This document shows, piece by piece, positions 55,951-64,000 of a stretch of 64,000 nucleotides of DNA. The stretch's first letter is position 1, and each line of letters starts with the position of its first letter. Source of the DNA: Humibacillus xanthopallidus (GTDB lineage: Bacteria; Actinomycetota; Actinomycetes; Actinomycetales; Dermatophilaceae); assembly GCF_006716675.1 (NCBI RefSeq), contig NZ_VFPM01000002.1, positions 62,001 through 126,000 on the forward strand, read 5' to 3'. Both the position numbers and the translations under genes were made by a program. The notes under the pieces were generated by a model. It worked only from the letters and a program-made list of their open reading frames with translations, made no database searches and was not told the origin of the DNA.

Positions 55951-56615
55951 TCCGCGTGGGCGGTGCGCCGCGGGCTGCGCGGATCCGCACGGAGGTGCTG
56001 GTGCCGGTGGCGTTTGCCGGGGGTCTCGAGACGACCGCGCGGGTCGTGACGTTCGACGGCCTGGCCGACGGGCTCGAGCACCTGGCCCTGGGGTTCGGCG
56101 ACCGGGCGCGGATCGGCTCGCGAGGTTCGGCTCCGACGTTGACCCGGCTGCACAGCGAGTGCCTCACCGGTGACGTCTTCGGCAGCCGGCGGTGTGACTG
56201 CGGTGCGCAGCTGCGTGAGTCGGTCGAGCTGCTCGATGCCTCGGGCGGGTTCCTGCTCTACCTCCGGCAGGAGGGGCGGGGGATCGGCCTCTATCCCAAG
56301 CTCGACGCCTACGTGCTGCAGGACCGCGGGCTCGACACCTACGAGGCCAACGTCGCACTGGGCTACGGCGAGGACGAGCGGGACTACACCGTCGCGGCCC
56401 AGATGCTCGGGGCGCTCGGGGTCGGCCGGATCGCGCTGCTCAGCAACAACCCCGACAAGGCGCAGCAGCTGCGGCGGCTCGGCATCACCGTCGTGCGCCG
56501 CGTGGCGACCGGGGTGCACCTGTCGGACGCGAACGCGCGCTACCTGTCGACCAAGGCACGGCGCGGAGCCCACACGATCGACCTGCCGGTGCGGGAGCAG
56601 CGTGGATCTGCGTGA
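55947..56615 (+). CDS. GTP cyclohydrolase II
   Basis: 222 residues. Zinc cysteines Cys72, Cys83, Cys85 in HSECLTGDVF and RRCDCG, YLRQEGRGIGL, and LSNNPDKAQQL are all present. The tyrosine that decides full conversion in E. coli RibA (Tyr105) is kept as Tyr122 in DAYVLQDRG, so the normal 2,5-diamino-6-ribosylaminopyrimidinone phosphate product is expected. It is not linked to riboflavin genes here but to a reductase, QueD-like protein and membrane genes, suggesting a specialised copy. ATG 55947. Confidence 0.92.
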   Translation: MIRVGGAPRAARIRTEVLVPVAFAGGLETTARVVTFDGLADGLEHLALGFGDRARIGSRGSAPTLTRLHSECLTGDVFGSRRCDCGAQLRESVELLDASGGFLLYLRQEGRGIGLYPKLDAYVLQDRGLDTYEANVALGYGEDERDYTVAAQMLGALGVGRIALLSNNPDKAQQLRRLGITVVRRVATGVHLSDANARYLSTKARRGAHTIDLPVREQRGSA

Positions 56616-56714
56616 TGTCGCCGGCGGCGGGGTGGCGTCCGGGTGACCGATGACTCACGCGTCGTGAGCCACATCGCGAGGACCCGACTACCCGGGCCCG
56701 ACGAGAATGCAGGT

Positions 56715-58829
56715 ATGGAGCTCGACCGGGCTGGCTCGGCGACCACCGCGACGACTGCGACCACCGCGACGACGGCGGGGCGGCCGCACCCGCTCGGTGC
56801 CCACCCCGCCGATGGTGGCACGAACTTCTCGGTGTGGTCGCGCACGGCGAGCCAGGTCGACCTGCTCCTCTTCGACGACGTCGACGACTCGCGCCCGTCG
56901 CGCGCAATCCTCCTTGCACCACAAGAGAACCGGACCTCCTCGTTCTGGCACGTCTTCGTCCCGGGGGTCGGTCCGGGTCAGGTCTATGCGTGGCGCGTCC
57001 ACGGTGCCTTCGACCCGTCGGCCGGGCTCCGTCACGACCCGTCGGCGCTGCTCCTCGACCCGTACGGGGCCGCGGTCGTCGTGCCCGAACGCTACGACCG
57101 GGGAGCGGGTTGCCGTCCTGGACGTGACCCGAGCACGGCGATGAAGAGCGTCGTCGCCGACCTCGCGGCATACGACTGGGAGGGGGACACCCCGCTGGGG
57201 CGAGCGTTCTCACGGACCGTCATCTACGAGCTGCACGTCCGCGGCTTCACCGTGCACCCCAACAGCGGCGTCGAGCGTCGGCTCGCCGGGACGTATGCCG
57301 GCCTCGTCGCGAGGATCCCCTACCTGCTGTCGCTCGGGGTCACGGCCGTCGAGCTCATGCCGGTGCAGGCCTTCGACGCCCAGGACGCGCCGCCGGGGCT
57401 GACGAACTACTGGGGCTACAGCCCGGTGTCGTTCTTCGCGCCGCACGCCGCCTACGCCTCGACGCGGGACCCGCTGGCGGCGCTCGACGAGTTCCGCACG
57501 ATGGTCAAGGAGCTGCACCGCGCAGGCATCGAGGTCATCCTCGACGTCGTCTTCAACCACACGGCCGAGGCGGGTCCGGGTGGACCGACCTTCTGCTGGC
57601 GCGGCCTCGACAACCGCGCCTACTACCTGCTCGACGCGGTGGACCAGTCGCGCTACCGCGACTACACGGGCTGCGGGAACACGCTCAACGCCAACCATGC
57701 CGTCGTCCGCGCCATGACGATCGACGCGTTGCACCACTGGGTCGACCACATGCACGTCGACGGCTTCCGCTTCGACCTCGCCTCGATCATGTCGCGTGAC
57801 ACGGACGGCACGCCGCTCGCCAACCCGCCGGTGATCTACCAGATCGAGAGCGACCCGGTGCTCGCCGGCACCAAGCTCATCGCGGAGGCCTGGGACGGCG
57901 GCGGGCTCTATCAGCTCGGCTCGTTCGTCGGAGAGCGCTGGCGCGAGTGGAACGGGCAGTTCCGCGACGACATCAGGCGCTTCGTGCGCGGCGACCCGGG
58001 CACGGTGCCACTGCTGCCCAACCGGGTGCTCGCCAGCCCCGACCTCTTCAGGGGGCGCCCGGCAGAGGTCGAGCACAGCATCAACTTCGTCGCGTGCCAC
58101 GACGGCTTCACCGTGTCCGACCTCGTCTCCTACAGCCGCAAGCACAACGAGGCCAACGGGCTGCACAACACCGACGGCACCGACGCCGAGTACTCGGCGA
58201 ACTGCGGCGTCGAGGGGCCGTCCGACGACCCCGCGGTGGAGCGCCTGCGCTCGCGGCAGGTGCGGAACCTCCTCGCGATCACGCTGATCTCGATGGGGGT
58301 GCCGATGATCGGCATGGGCGACGAGGCCCGGCGCACCCAGGGAGGCAACAACAACGCCTTCTGCCAGGACAACGAGACGAGCTGGCTCGACTGGGACCTC
58401 ACGGGGCGGCAGGCGGACCTGCGGCGGTTCGTGCGGGGGCTGGTCGAGGTGCGGCTGGCCCTCGACATGACGCAGGTGAGGCACGGGCTGACCCTCGAGG
58501 AGTTCCTCGCGCGGTCGGTCGTGGAGCTGCACGGCGTGCGCCTCCACCAGCCGGACTGGTCGGCGGACTCGCACGCCCTGGCCCTCACCATCCGCAGCGT
58601 CATCGGCACCCGGATGGTGCACGCGCTGCTCAACGCCTGGGAGGAGCCGCTCGACTTCGAGCTGCCTCCCGTCGTGAGCCCGCGGCTGCCGTGGCGACGG
58701 GTCGTGGACACGGGGCTCGACGCCCCTGACGACATCTGCTCCCTGGGGAGCGCGCCGGCGGTGGAGGGCAGCACCTACCGGGCGGCTGCGCACTCCGTCG
58801 TGCTGCTGAGCGCCGACCTGCGGGAGTGA
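56715..58829 (+). CDS. glgX: glycogen debranching enzyme (GH13_11)
   Basis: 704 residues. N-terminal CBM48-like GTNFSVWSRTASQVDLLLF; GH13 motifs DVVFNHT, DGFRFDLAS (nucleophile Asp), LIAEAWD (acid Glu), and FVACHDGFT (third Asp). GNNNAFCQDNETSWLDWDL is typical of GlgX/isoamylase-type debranching. It hydrolyses 1,6-branches of glycogen. An Ala-Thr repeat (ATTATTATTATTA) precedes the CBM48 domain. ATG 56715 is used; GTG 56643 is an in-frame alternative. The previous gene ends 27 bases before that GTG. Confidence 0.93.
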   Translation: MELDRAGSATTATTATTATTAGRPHPLGAHPADGGTNFSVWSRTASQVDLLLFDDVDDSRPSRAILLAPQENRTSSFWHVFVPGVGPGQVYAWRVHGAFDPSAGLRHDPSALLLDPYGAAVVVPERYDRGAGCRPGRDPSTAMKSVVADLAAYDWEGDTPLGRAFSRTVIYELHVRGFTVHPNSGVERRLAGTYAGLVARIPYLLSLGVTAVELMPVQAFDAQDAPPGLTNYWGYSPVSFFAPHAAYASTRDPLAALDEFRTMVKELHRAGIEVILDVVFNHTAEAGPGGPTFCWRGLDNRAYYLLDAVDQSRYRDYTGCGNTLNANHAVVRAMTIDALHHWVDHMHVDGFRFDLASIMSRDTDGTPLANPPVIYQIESDPVLAGTKLIAEAWDGGGLYQLGSFVGERWREWNGQFRDDIRRFVRGDPGTVPLLPNRVLASPDLFRGRPAEVEHSINFVACHDGFTVSDLVSYSRKHNEANGLHNTDGTDAEYSANCGVEGPSDDPAVERLRSRQVRNLLAITLISMGVPMIGMGDEARRTQGGNNNAFCQDNETSWLDWDLTGRQADLRRFVRGLVEVRLALDMTQVRHGLTLEEFLARSVVELHGVRLHQPDWSADSHALALTIRSVIGTRMVHALLNAWEEPLDFELPPVVSPRLPWRRVVDTGLDAPDDICSLGSAPAVEGSTYRAAAHSVVLLSADLRE

Positions 58830-58966
58830 CGGGCCGCCCAGGGAGGCGTCCATCACAAATCGACCGAAACGGGACTTCCGGCACTGTTCGGAAGCGCGAG
58901 ACGGCGGTTGCGTGGAGGTGGGCCCGCCACTCGGCCGGGCTCGACGACACGACTCGAGGAGGAATG

Positions 58967-60235
58967 ATGTCCGTCGCGATGCACCTCAAGACGGCCAACG
59001 GCTACTACGCACAGGCAACGAACGGGGGCGGGGGCGAGGTCAGTGCGCGGGGCCCGTGGCCGCGCGAGTGGGAGACCTTCACGATGCGCAGCGCCGCCGG
59101 GGACTGGGCGGACCTGACAGCGGGGAGCGCAGTGCAGCTCCGCGCCGCGAACGGTCAGTACGTGACGGCCGACGGCCCGGGCGGGGCGCTCGTCGCCACT
59201 GCCCAGACGCCCACTGCCTCAACACGATTCACGCTCATCACCCCAGCCGGCGAACCGTCGGCACTCGGGCACCTCGGGGGCTTCGGGCTCAAGGCCCCCA
59301 ACGGCAAGTTCGTGTGCGCCGAAGGTGCAGGTGGCGGCATCCTCGTGGCCAACCGTGACGTGATGGGTCCGTGGGAGACCTTCGTCGCCGTCCTGCACCC
59401 GGAGCCTTCCGACGCGGTGCTGACGACGGGGATCCGCACGATCTCCAAGGTGCACTTCCTGCAGGCAGACAGCGGTGGAGGGGCTGCGCTGTCGGCGCGC
59501 GGCCCGTGGGCGCGCGAGTGGGAGACCTTCGACCTCGTGGCCGCCGACCGCGCCGCACGCGGCTTCACGAACGGGGCGCGCGTGCACGTGCGCACCGACT
59601 CGGGCCACTACCTGCAGGCCGAGGGCGGTGGCGGCGGGAAGGTGAGCGCAGCCGGTCCGTGGCCGCGCGAGTGGGAGACGTTCACCCTCGTCGTCGTCGG
59701 CCGGCGCCCGTGGCTGCGCCCCGGCGGCAGCTTCGCACTTCGGGCGGCCAACGGCCGCTACGTCGAGGCCGAGGCGGGCGGCGGCGGGGCGGTCGTCGCG
59801 ACTGCGACGACCGTCACGAACGCGGCGACGTTCACGGCCACCGACCGGGTCGAGCCGCCTCACCAGAGCCTGACGGTCGACATGGCAGCGGCCGCCCGTG
59901 AGGACCTGACGACCTCGACGGCCTTCACCCGGCTGGTGCCGGGGCTCGGGAGCCTGCGCACGACGGCGCCCTGCACGATGGTGGCGACGTTCGTCGGCGA
60001 GGCCCGCACCGCGCCCGGCGCCCGCCTCGAGGTCAGGGTGACCGTCGACGGCAAGGTGATGAACCCCGGCCCCTGCGTCCTCACCGACTCCACCACCTAC
60101 GCCACCCGCGCGTACGCCGCGTGGACCGACGTCGCACCGGGGTACCACACCGTCGACGTCGAGTGGCGCTCCACGGGCGGGCAGGTGCTGGCCCGCAACC
60201 GGAGCCTGACGGTCCAGGTCGTCGGCGCAGCCTGA
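58967..60235 (+). CDS. fascin-like beta-trefoil protein with six repeats
   Basis: 422 residues. Six trefoil units recur, e.g. NGYYAQATNGGGGEVSARGP then WPREWETF, NGQYVTADGPGGALVATAQT, NGKFVCAEGAGGGILVANRD, FLQADSGGGAALSARGPWAR, HYLQAEGGGGGKVSAAGPWP and NGRYVEAEAGGGGAVVATAT, giving two beta-trefoils of the fascin/actin-crosslinking-like kind. A C-terminal beta domain of about 110 residues follows (FVGEARTAPGARLEVRVTVD). No signal peptide is visible, so it may be cytoplasmic or exported unusually. GAGGAGGA precedes ATG 58964/58967. Carbohydrate or protein binding is inferred. Confidence 0.8.
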   Translation: MSVAMHLKTANGYYAQATNGGGGEVSARGPWPREWETFTMRSAAGDWADLTAGSAVQLRAANGQYVTADGPGGALVATAQTPTASTRFTLITPAGEPSALGHLGGFGLKAPNGKFVCAEGAGGGILVANRDVMGPWETFVAVLHPEPSDAVLTTGIRTISKVHFLQADSGGGAALSARGPWAREWETFDLVAADRAARGFTNGARVHVRTDSGHYLQAEGGGGGKVSAAGPWPREWETFTLVVVGRRPWLRPGGSFALRAANGRYVEAEAGGGGAVVATATTVTNAATFTATDRVEPPHQSLTVDMAAAAREDLTTSTAFTRLVPGLGSLRTTAPCTMVATFVGEARTAPGARLEVRVTVDGKVMNPGPCVLTDSTTYATRAYAAWTDVAPGYHTVDVEWRSTGGQVLARNRSLTVQVVGAA

Positions 60236-60245
60236 TGGGGAGGTC

Positions 60246-60273
60246 GGCGCGGTCGGAGGGGGCCGACCGCGCC
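60246..60273. terminator. hairpin after the trefoil gene
   Basis: GGCGCGGTCGG (60246-60256) and CCGACCGCGCC (60263-60273) form an 11-bp stem with a 6-base loop just after the stop; may also serve the convergent LURP-one-like gene. Confidence 0.65.
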
Positions 60274-60354
60274 AGCCCCGTGCTGGGGTGTGCTCACACG
60301 AGAGCGGCGGGGACGGCATACGCACTGACGGCCGGGGAGCTGGGGGTCGGTCGG

Positions 60355-60897
60355 CTATCCGACGTCGTGCGTCATGCTGTCGATGACGGCCGCGATCGCC
60401 AGCAGGAGCACGGCGTCCGAGCCGTCCACGACCTCCACACCGTAGGTGTCGGCAACGCGGAACCACTTCTTCGACACCTCGGCGACCTGCTCACCGTTCT
60501 GGGTGATGTGGTACTCGTGGTCGACGATGTTGCCCTTGACCTCCATGTCCTCGCCGTCCTCGACATCGACGTCGAAGCGCTCGCGCAGCGGGGTGATCAT
60601 CGCCTTCTTGACGGTCGCCACCTTGTGCCCTGACGGGTCCTCGATGACCATCGTGTCTCGCAGGTGCAGCTTGCGCTCCTGGAGCTTCAGCAGCTCGGTG
60701 CCGTCGGCGTCCTCGAGGACGAGGGTGTCGCGGAAGCGGACGGCCTTGCCGTTGACCTTGAAGGCGCGGCGGCCCTGCTCGTCCTCGATCCAGTAGTCGT
60801 CGCCGATCGCGACGAGCTTCTGCCTCATCCGGTAGGTGGTCCTGCCGACGCCCCGCCGCTCCTCGCGGCGCTCGCGTCGACGATCTCCGATGCCCAT
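60355..60897 (-). CDS. LURP-one-related (tubby-like) protein
   Basis: 180 residues. YRMRQKLVAIGDDYWIEDE, VNGKAVRFRDTLVLEDADG, LQERKLHLRDTMVIEDPSGH and VKGNIVDHEYHITQNGEQV are repeated beta-strand units of the LOR/scramblase-like tubby fold. The Arg/Glu-rich N-terminus (RRRERREERRG) is charged. Bacterial members have unknown function; membrane-lipid binding is possible. ATG 60897 follows GAAGGAGA. Confidence 0.8.
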   Translation of the reverse strand: MGIGDRRRERREERRGVGRTTYRMRQKLVAIGDDYWIEDEQGRRAFKVNGKAVRFRDTLVLEDADGTELLKLQERKLHLRDTMVIEDPSGHKVATVKKAMITPLRERFDVDVEDGEDMEVKGNIVDHEYHITQNGEQVAEVSKKWFRVADTYGVEVVDGSDAVLLLAIAAVIDSMTHDVG

Positions 60898-61123
60898 GAC
60901 TGTCTCCTTCGTGTCACATGCGTTGACTCCATCAGGACATCGCGGGGGCAGGCGGGTTGTCACCACACGCGAAGGATGATTCGCGGACGAGGGGTGTCGC
61001 GGAGGTCACCCCTCGGCGGCGCATCCCTGCGGCTCGTCCGGGCGGACGATGGAAGGGCAGGGATCGAGGGTGGCGAGGCGCGCCAGGGGCGGGCCTGCCA
61101 CGAGGCCTGAGGGGCTGAGCACC

Positions 61124-62461
61124 ATGTCCGAGGCGAGGACGCAGTCGCCATCCGCAACGGGACCCGAGAAGAAGAAGGCCGGCGCGCTGACGGTGCGTCA
61201 GGCCGCGTTCATCGGGGTCGGCTCGATGGTCGGGGCCGGCATCTTCGCGCTGCTCGGAGCCGCCGGCGAGGTCGCGGGCGCGGCGGTCTGGATCTCCTTC
61301 CTCCTCGCGGGCACCGTGGCCGCGCTGCAGGGCTACTCGTTCGCCCGGTTGGGTGCCCGGTACCCGGCGGGTGGGGGCTTCGTCGAGTACGTCGTGCGCG
61401 GCTGGGGAGACGGTCACCTCACCGGTGTCATCGCGTGGATGCTCATCGCGGTCAACGCCATCATCACGGCCATGGTGGCCGTGTCCTTCGGCAGCTATGC
61501 GAGCGCTGCGGTGTCCGACGGGGCCGGCTGGACGACGGCATTCGCCGTGCTCATCCTGCTCGTCATGGCCGGACTCAACGTCCTGGGCTCTCAGGCGGTT
61601 GCGCGGGCCCAGACGGTCGTCGTGGTCGTGGTCGTCGGCATCCTCACCGTCTTCTCGGTCGCGACGATCGCGAACCTCAACGTCGACCTGCTGGCCTTCT
61701 CCGGCTACCCGTCGTTCCGGCAGGTCGTCTCGAGCGTGGCGCTCACGTTCTTCGCGTTCCTCGGGTTCGGCGTCATCACGTTCACGTCGAAGGACCTCGC
61801 CGAGCCGAGGCGTCAGCTGCCTCGGGCCGTCTACCTGGCGCTCGCGATCGCCACCGTCGTCTACGTGGCCGTGGCGATCGGGGTCTTCGGCACCCTCACC
61901 GTCGAACAGGTGATCGCCTCGGGCGGTACGGCTCTGGCGGTGGCCGCGGAGCCGGTCCTGGGATCGGCCGGCTACTGGCTCATGAGCATCACGGCGCTGT
62001 TTGCGACGGCGGGCGCCACGAACTCCGGGCTCTACCCGGCGACGGGACTCGCAGACCAGATGGCGGCGTCACGGCAGTTCCCGCCGGTCATGGGTCACCG
62101 GGTGGGTGGCCGAGCCTCGATGGGCATCGTGCTGACGACGACGGCGGCCATCCTCATGGCGATCTTCTTGGATCTCAATGCGATTGCCTCGATCGGTAGT
62201 GCGGTCGCGCTCATCGTCTTCACCCTGGTCACCTTCGGGCACATGAGGATCAGGCGCGAGACGGGAGCGCGCCTGTCCGTGCTCGTGCTGGCCAACCTCG
62301 CGACGATCGTCGTGCTGGTGGCCTTCGCCGCGACGACCTTGGTCAACGAGCCGGCGACGACGATCACGCTCGTCGCGCTGCTTGCCCTCAGCGTCGTCCT
62401 CGACCTCGTGTGGAAGAGTCGTCGCCCCGCGATGACCGACGCGGGGCAGCGGACGCGCTGA
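61124..62461 (+). CDS. APC family amino-acid permease
   Basis: 445 residues with 12 expected helices. GVGSMVGAGIFALLGAAGEVAG is the APC first-helix motif, and FLGFGVITFTSKDLAEPRRQLPRAV is the loop conserved in amino-acid transporters. It should import amino acids or related amines by proton or exchange coupling; the substrate is unknown. ATG 61124. Convergent with the CYTH gene. Confidence 0.9.
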   Translation: MSEARTQSPSATGPEKKKAGALTVRQAAFIGVGSMVGAGIFALLGAAGEVAGAAVWISFLLAGTVAALQGYSFARLGARYPAGGGFVEYVVRGWGDGHLTGVIAWMLIAVNAIITAMVAVSFGSYASAAVSDGAGWTTAFAVLILLVMAGLNVLGSQAVARAQTVVVVVVVGILTVFSVATIANLNVDLLAFSGYPSFRQVVSSVALTFFAFLGFGVITFTSKDLAEPRRQLPRAVYLALAIATVVYVAVAIGVFGTLTVEQVIASGGTALAVAAEPVLGSAGYWLMSITALFATAGATNSGLYPATGLADQMAASRQFPPVMGHRVGGRASMGIVLTTTAAILMAIFLDLNAIASIGSAVALIVFTLVTFGHMRIRRETGARLSVLVLANLATIVVLVAFAATTLVNEPATTITLVALLALSVVLDLVWKSRRPAMTDAGQRTR

Positions 62462-62479
62462 CTCTCGTTGGGCCCTCGA

Positions 62480-63109
62480 CTACAGGCGGGCCTTCCGGAA
62501 GGACACGCCCAGCGCCCGGCCGAGCTTGGAGCCCGAGGTGGAGGGCGTGGCGCCCGCCGCGAGCAGCAGCTCAGCCACGGCGTCGAGCAGCGCCTCCGGA
62601 CCTGCAGCAAGCTCGACCTCCCACTCGCGCCAGGACTGGTCGCGCTCGTGGAGCAGAGCGCGCGCGTCGACCGCGTCGTCGCAGACGTGCGCGAGGGGGA
62701 TGCCCTCCGCGTCGAGCAGTGCGAACTCCCGCCGCCTCGTGGTCAGCGTGGCGACCGGGGCGAGGCGCTGGCCCGCGGCGGCGGCATGCACGAGCTCGCC
62801 GAACCCGTCGGGCACCGGCTCGCCGCCGGGACCCAGGGGCTCGTGCAGCTCCCTGCGCGTGTCCGTGCCCGCCGGGAGCTTGAGATGCCAACCCGCGTCG
62901 GTGCCGCCGACGCGCCGCCGCAGCGTGATGCCGTGGTGGGCGAGGTCGTAGGCGGCGGTGTCGTAGTAGACCGCCTCGAGGAGGAGCTCGGCGGGTAGCC
63001 CCACGGAGGCAACGCCCTCTGCGGCTCGGAGATCCGGGAAGGTCGTGCTGCGCTCGACGTCGTACTTGCGCTCGATCTCGTCATGGCCTGTCGCACCCAT
63101 ACGGACCAT
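62480..63109 (-). CDS. CYTH domain protein
   Basis: 209 residues. EIERKYDV near residue 11 is the CYTH ExExK start, followed by ITLRRRVGGTDAGWHLKLPAG and REWEVELAAG, the basic and acidic strands of the tunnel. CYTH proteins hydrolyse or bind triphosphates or are adenylyl cyclase-like; no CHAD domain is attached, so the exact role is open. ATG 63109 or 63100 could start it. Confidence 0.88.
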   Translation of the reverse strand: MVRMGATGHDEIERKYDVERSTTFPDLRAAEGVASVGLPAELLLEAVYYDTAAYDLAHHGITLRRRVGGTDAGWHLKLPAGTDTRRELHEPLGPGGEPVPDGFGELVHAAAAGQRLAPVATLTTRRREFALLDAEGIPLAHVCDDAVDARALLHERDQSWREWEVELAAGPEALLDAVAELLLAAGATPSTSGSKLGRALGVSFRKARL

Positions 63110-63172
63110 GGTGGCCCAGATGTCAGCCGGAGTGGACGCGACGACCTCCGGGTCGAGCGCCGGTGGTCGGGG

Positions 63173-64000
63173 TCACCAGGAGGTGGGCTTCTCGCGCTGG
63201 TAGAGCCAGACGTCGAAGAAGTGTCCGAGGTCCTGGCCCGAGATCGTCTCGGCGAGCGCGATGAACTGCGGGGTCGAGACGTTGCCGTAGCGGTTGTCCT
63301 GGACCCACGTGCGCATGATCCGGAAGAACGTGTCGTCGCCGACCTTCTGCCGCAGTGCCTGCACCGTCATGGCGCCGCGCTCGTAGATGGTGCCGTCGAA
63401 GAGGTGCGCCGGGTCGCCAGGGGCACCTGGGGGCGGCGTCCAGAAGGAGGTCCTGGAGGCGGGCGTGTTGTAGAGGGTGTCGAAGGTGCTCTGGGCACTC
63501 TTCTGTCCGTTGTGCTCGCTCCACATCCACTCGGACCACGTCGCGAAGCCCTCGTGGAGCCAGATGTCCGGCCACTGGCTGAGGGTGACGGAGTCTCCCA
63601 GCCACATGTGGGACAGCTCGTGGGCCACCGTCGGCTCGTCCGGCATCCGGTCGTAGACGGGCTTCGTCTGCGTCTCGAGGGAGTACCCCACTTCCGGGGC
63701 GTTGTCCGCGACGGAGCCGACGGCGTTGAACGGGTAGGGCCCGTAGATCGACTCGTAGAACTGCACGATCTGCGGGAGCTTGCGGAAGACGTTGCCCGCG
63801 GGCAGCGTCGGGTCGATGGCGACGTAGGAGGGGATGCTGCCGACCTGCCCGACGGTGAGGTCGAAGCGACCCAGGGTCGCGGTGGCGAGGTAGGGAGCCA
63901 TCGGGTCGCTCTCTCGCCAGACCCACGTCGTGCGTCCCCCCGCGGACCTGTTCGACACGAGGACGCCGTTCGCCATGACGGTGAGGCCCTCCGGAACGGA
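63173..64000 (-). CDS. M1 family metallopeptidase (N-terminus missing)
   Basis: The C-terminal about 275 residues of a gluzincin aminopeptidase, cut by the right edge. Zinc motif HELSHMWLG with the third ligand Glu in WLHEGFATWSEW is complete. In place of the usual GxMEN there is APEVGYSLETQ, seen in actinobacterial M1 relatives. The short C-terminus after the active site suggests a compact form. It probably removes N-terminal residues from peptides, perhaps outside the cell. Confidence 0.9.
   Translation of the reverse strand, partial: SVPEGLTVMANGVLVSNRSAGGRTTWVWRESDPMAPYLATATLGRFDLTVGQVGSIPSYVAIDPTLPAGNVFRKLPQIVQFYESIYGPYPFNAVGSVADNAPEVGYSLETQTKPVYDRMPDEPTVAHELSHMWLGDSVTLSQWPDIWLHEGFATWSEWMWSEHNGQKSAQSTFDTLYNTPASRTSFWTPPPGAPGDPAHLFDGTIYERGAMTVQALRQKVGDDTFFRIMRTWVQDNRYGNVSTPQFIALAETISGQDLGHFFDVWLYQREKPTSW

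Noticed and set aside
55947..56615. Riboflavin biosynthesis operon
   Set aside because: No ribB, ribE or ribH and no deaminase domain are nearby; the neighbours are membrane and glycan genes.

Overview
The window is high-GC actinobacterial chromosome, best matched to the Micrococcales (Intrasporangiaceae-like). The evidence is the many GTG starts, the purF-purM-DUF3073-bldC neighbourhood, a GAF-ANTAR protein, a HelR/HelD-type RNA polymerase-associated ATPase and a sterol-carrier-like gene near purF. This placement is inferred from gene content; the genus cannot be read from the sequence. I see no rRNA, tRNA, CRISPR array, insertion sequence or prophage gene. Genes are dense, and many overlap by 4 bases (ATGA/GTGA).

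Layout. 1-8 kb: a HelR-like ATPase cut by the left edge, a GNAT acetyltransferase, purD, an ECF sigma factor whose stop overlaps a reading frame running into purC, and a membrane acyltransferase. 7-10.5 kb: purS-purQ-purL. 10.5-14.2 kb: a levan locus with a GH32 fructanase lipoprotein divergent from a secreted GH68 levansucrase, with LacI-type palindromes between them. 14.2-19.1 kb: a spermidine-synthase-like protein, a GNAT, an LLM flavin oxidoreductase, a sterol-carrier-like protein, a small membrane protein, a CaiB-type CoA transferase and ThpR. 19.2-22.9 kb: purF, purM, DUF3073 and bldC. 23-29 kb: VOC protein, nucleotidyltransferase, PucR regulator divergent from a DadA-like dehydrogenase, DM13 and OsmC proteins. 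29-37.3 kb: a GH13 enzyme, a large secreted DUF1906 protein with three C-terminal repeats, ATP-dependent DNA ligase and an alpha/beta hydrolase. 37.4-42.5 kb: a tight operon of two SDRs, an APH-like kinase and two acyl-CoA dehydrogenases, resembling the human ACAD10/11 and Pseudomonas lva systems. 42.7-48.5 kb: orphan SigF/SigB-type sigma factor, hydrolase, GAF-ANTAR protein, NhaP-type antiporter with an apparent CTG start, and a lipoprotein/repeat-protein pair. 49.1-56.6 kb: the most unusual block, eight genes in two divergent operons joining GTP cyclohydrolase II, a RibD-type reductase and a QueD-like protein lacking catalytic residues to a glycosyltransferase, a flippase-like membrane protein, a CDP-alcohol phosphotransferase and a membrane sulfatase-like enzyme. 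56.7-64 kb: GlgX, a six-repeat fascin-like protein, a LURP-one-like protein, an amino-acid permease, a CYTH protein and an M1 metallopeptidase cut by the right edge.

Working together: purD, purC, purS, purQ, purL, purF and purM cover most of the route from PRPP to IMP in several transcription units. The levan locus makes and degrades fructan. The 37-42 kb operon probably converts hydroxyacyl-CoA into beta-oxidation intermediates. The 49-57 kb cluster suggests an uncharacterised GTP-derived, membrane-linked product. Across the window the 7-mer GGCATAC/GTATGCC is strongly over-represented, about equally on both strands, and even forces the rare ATA isoleucine codon into genes.
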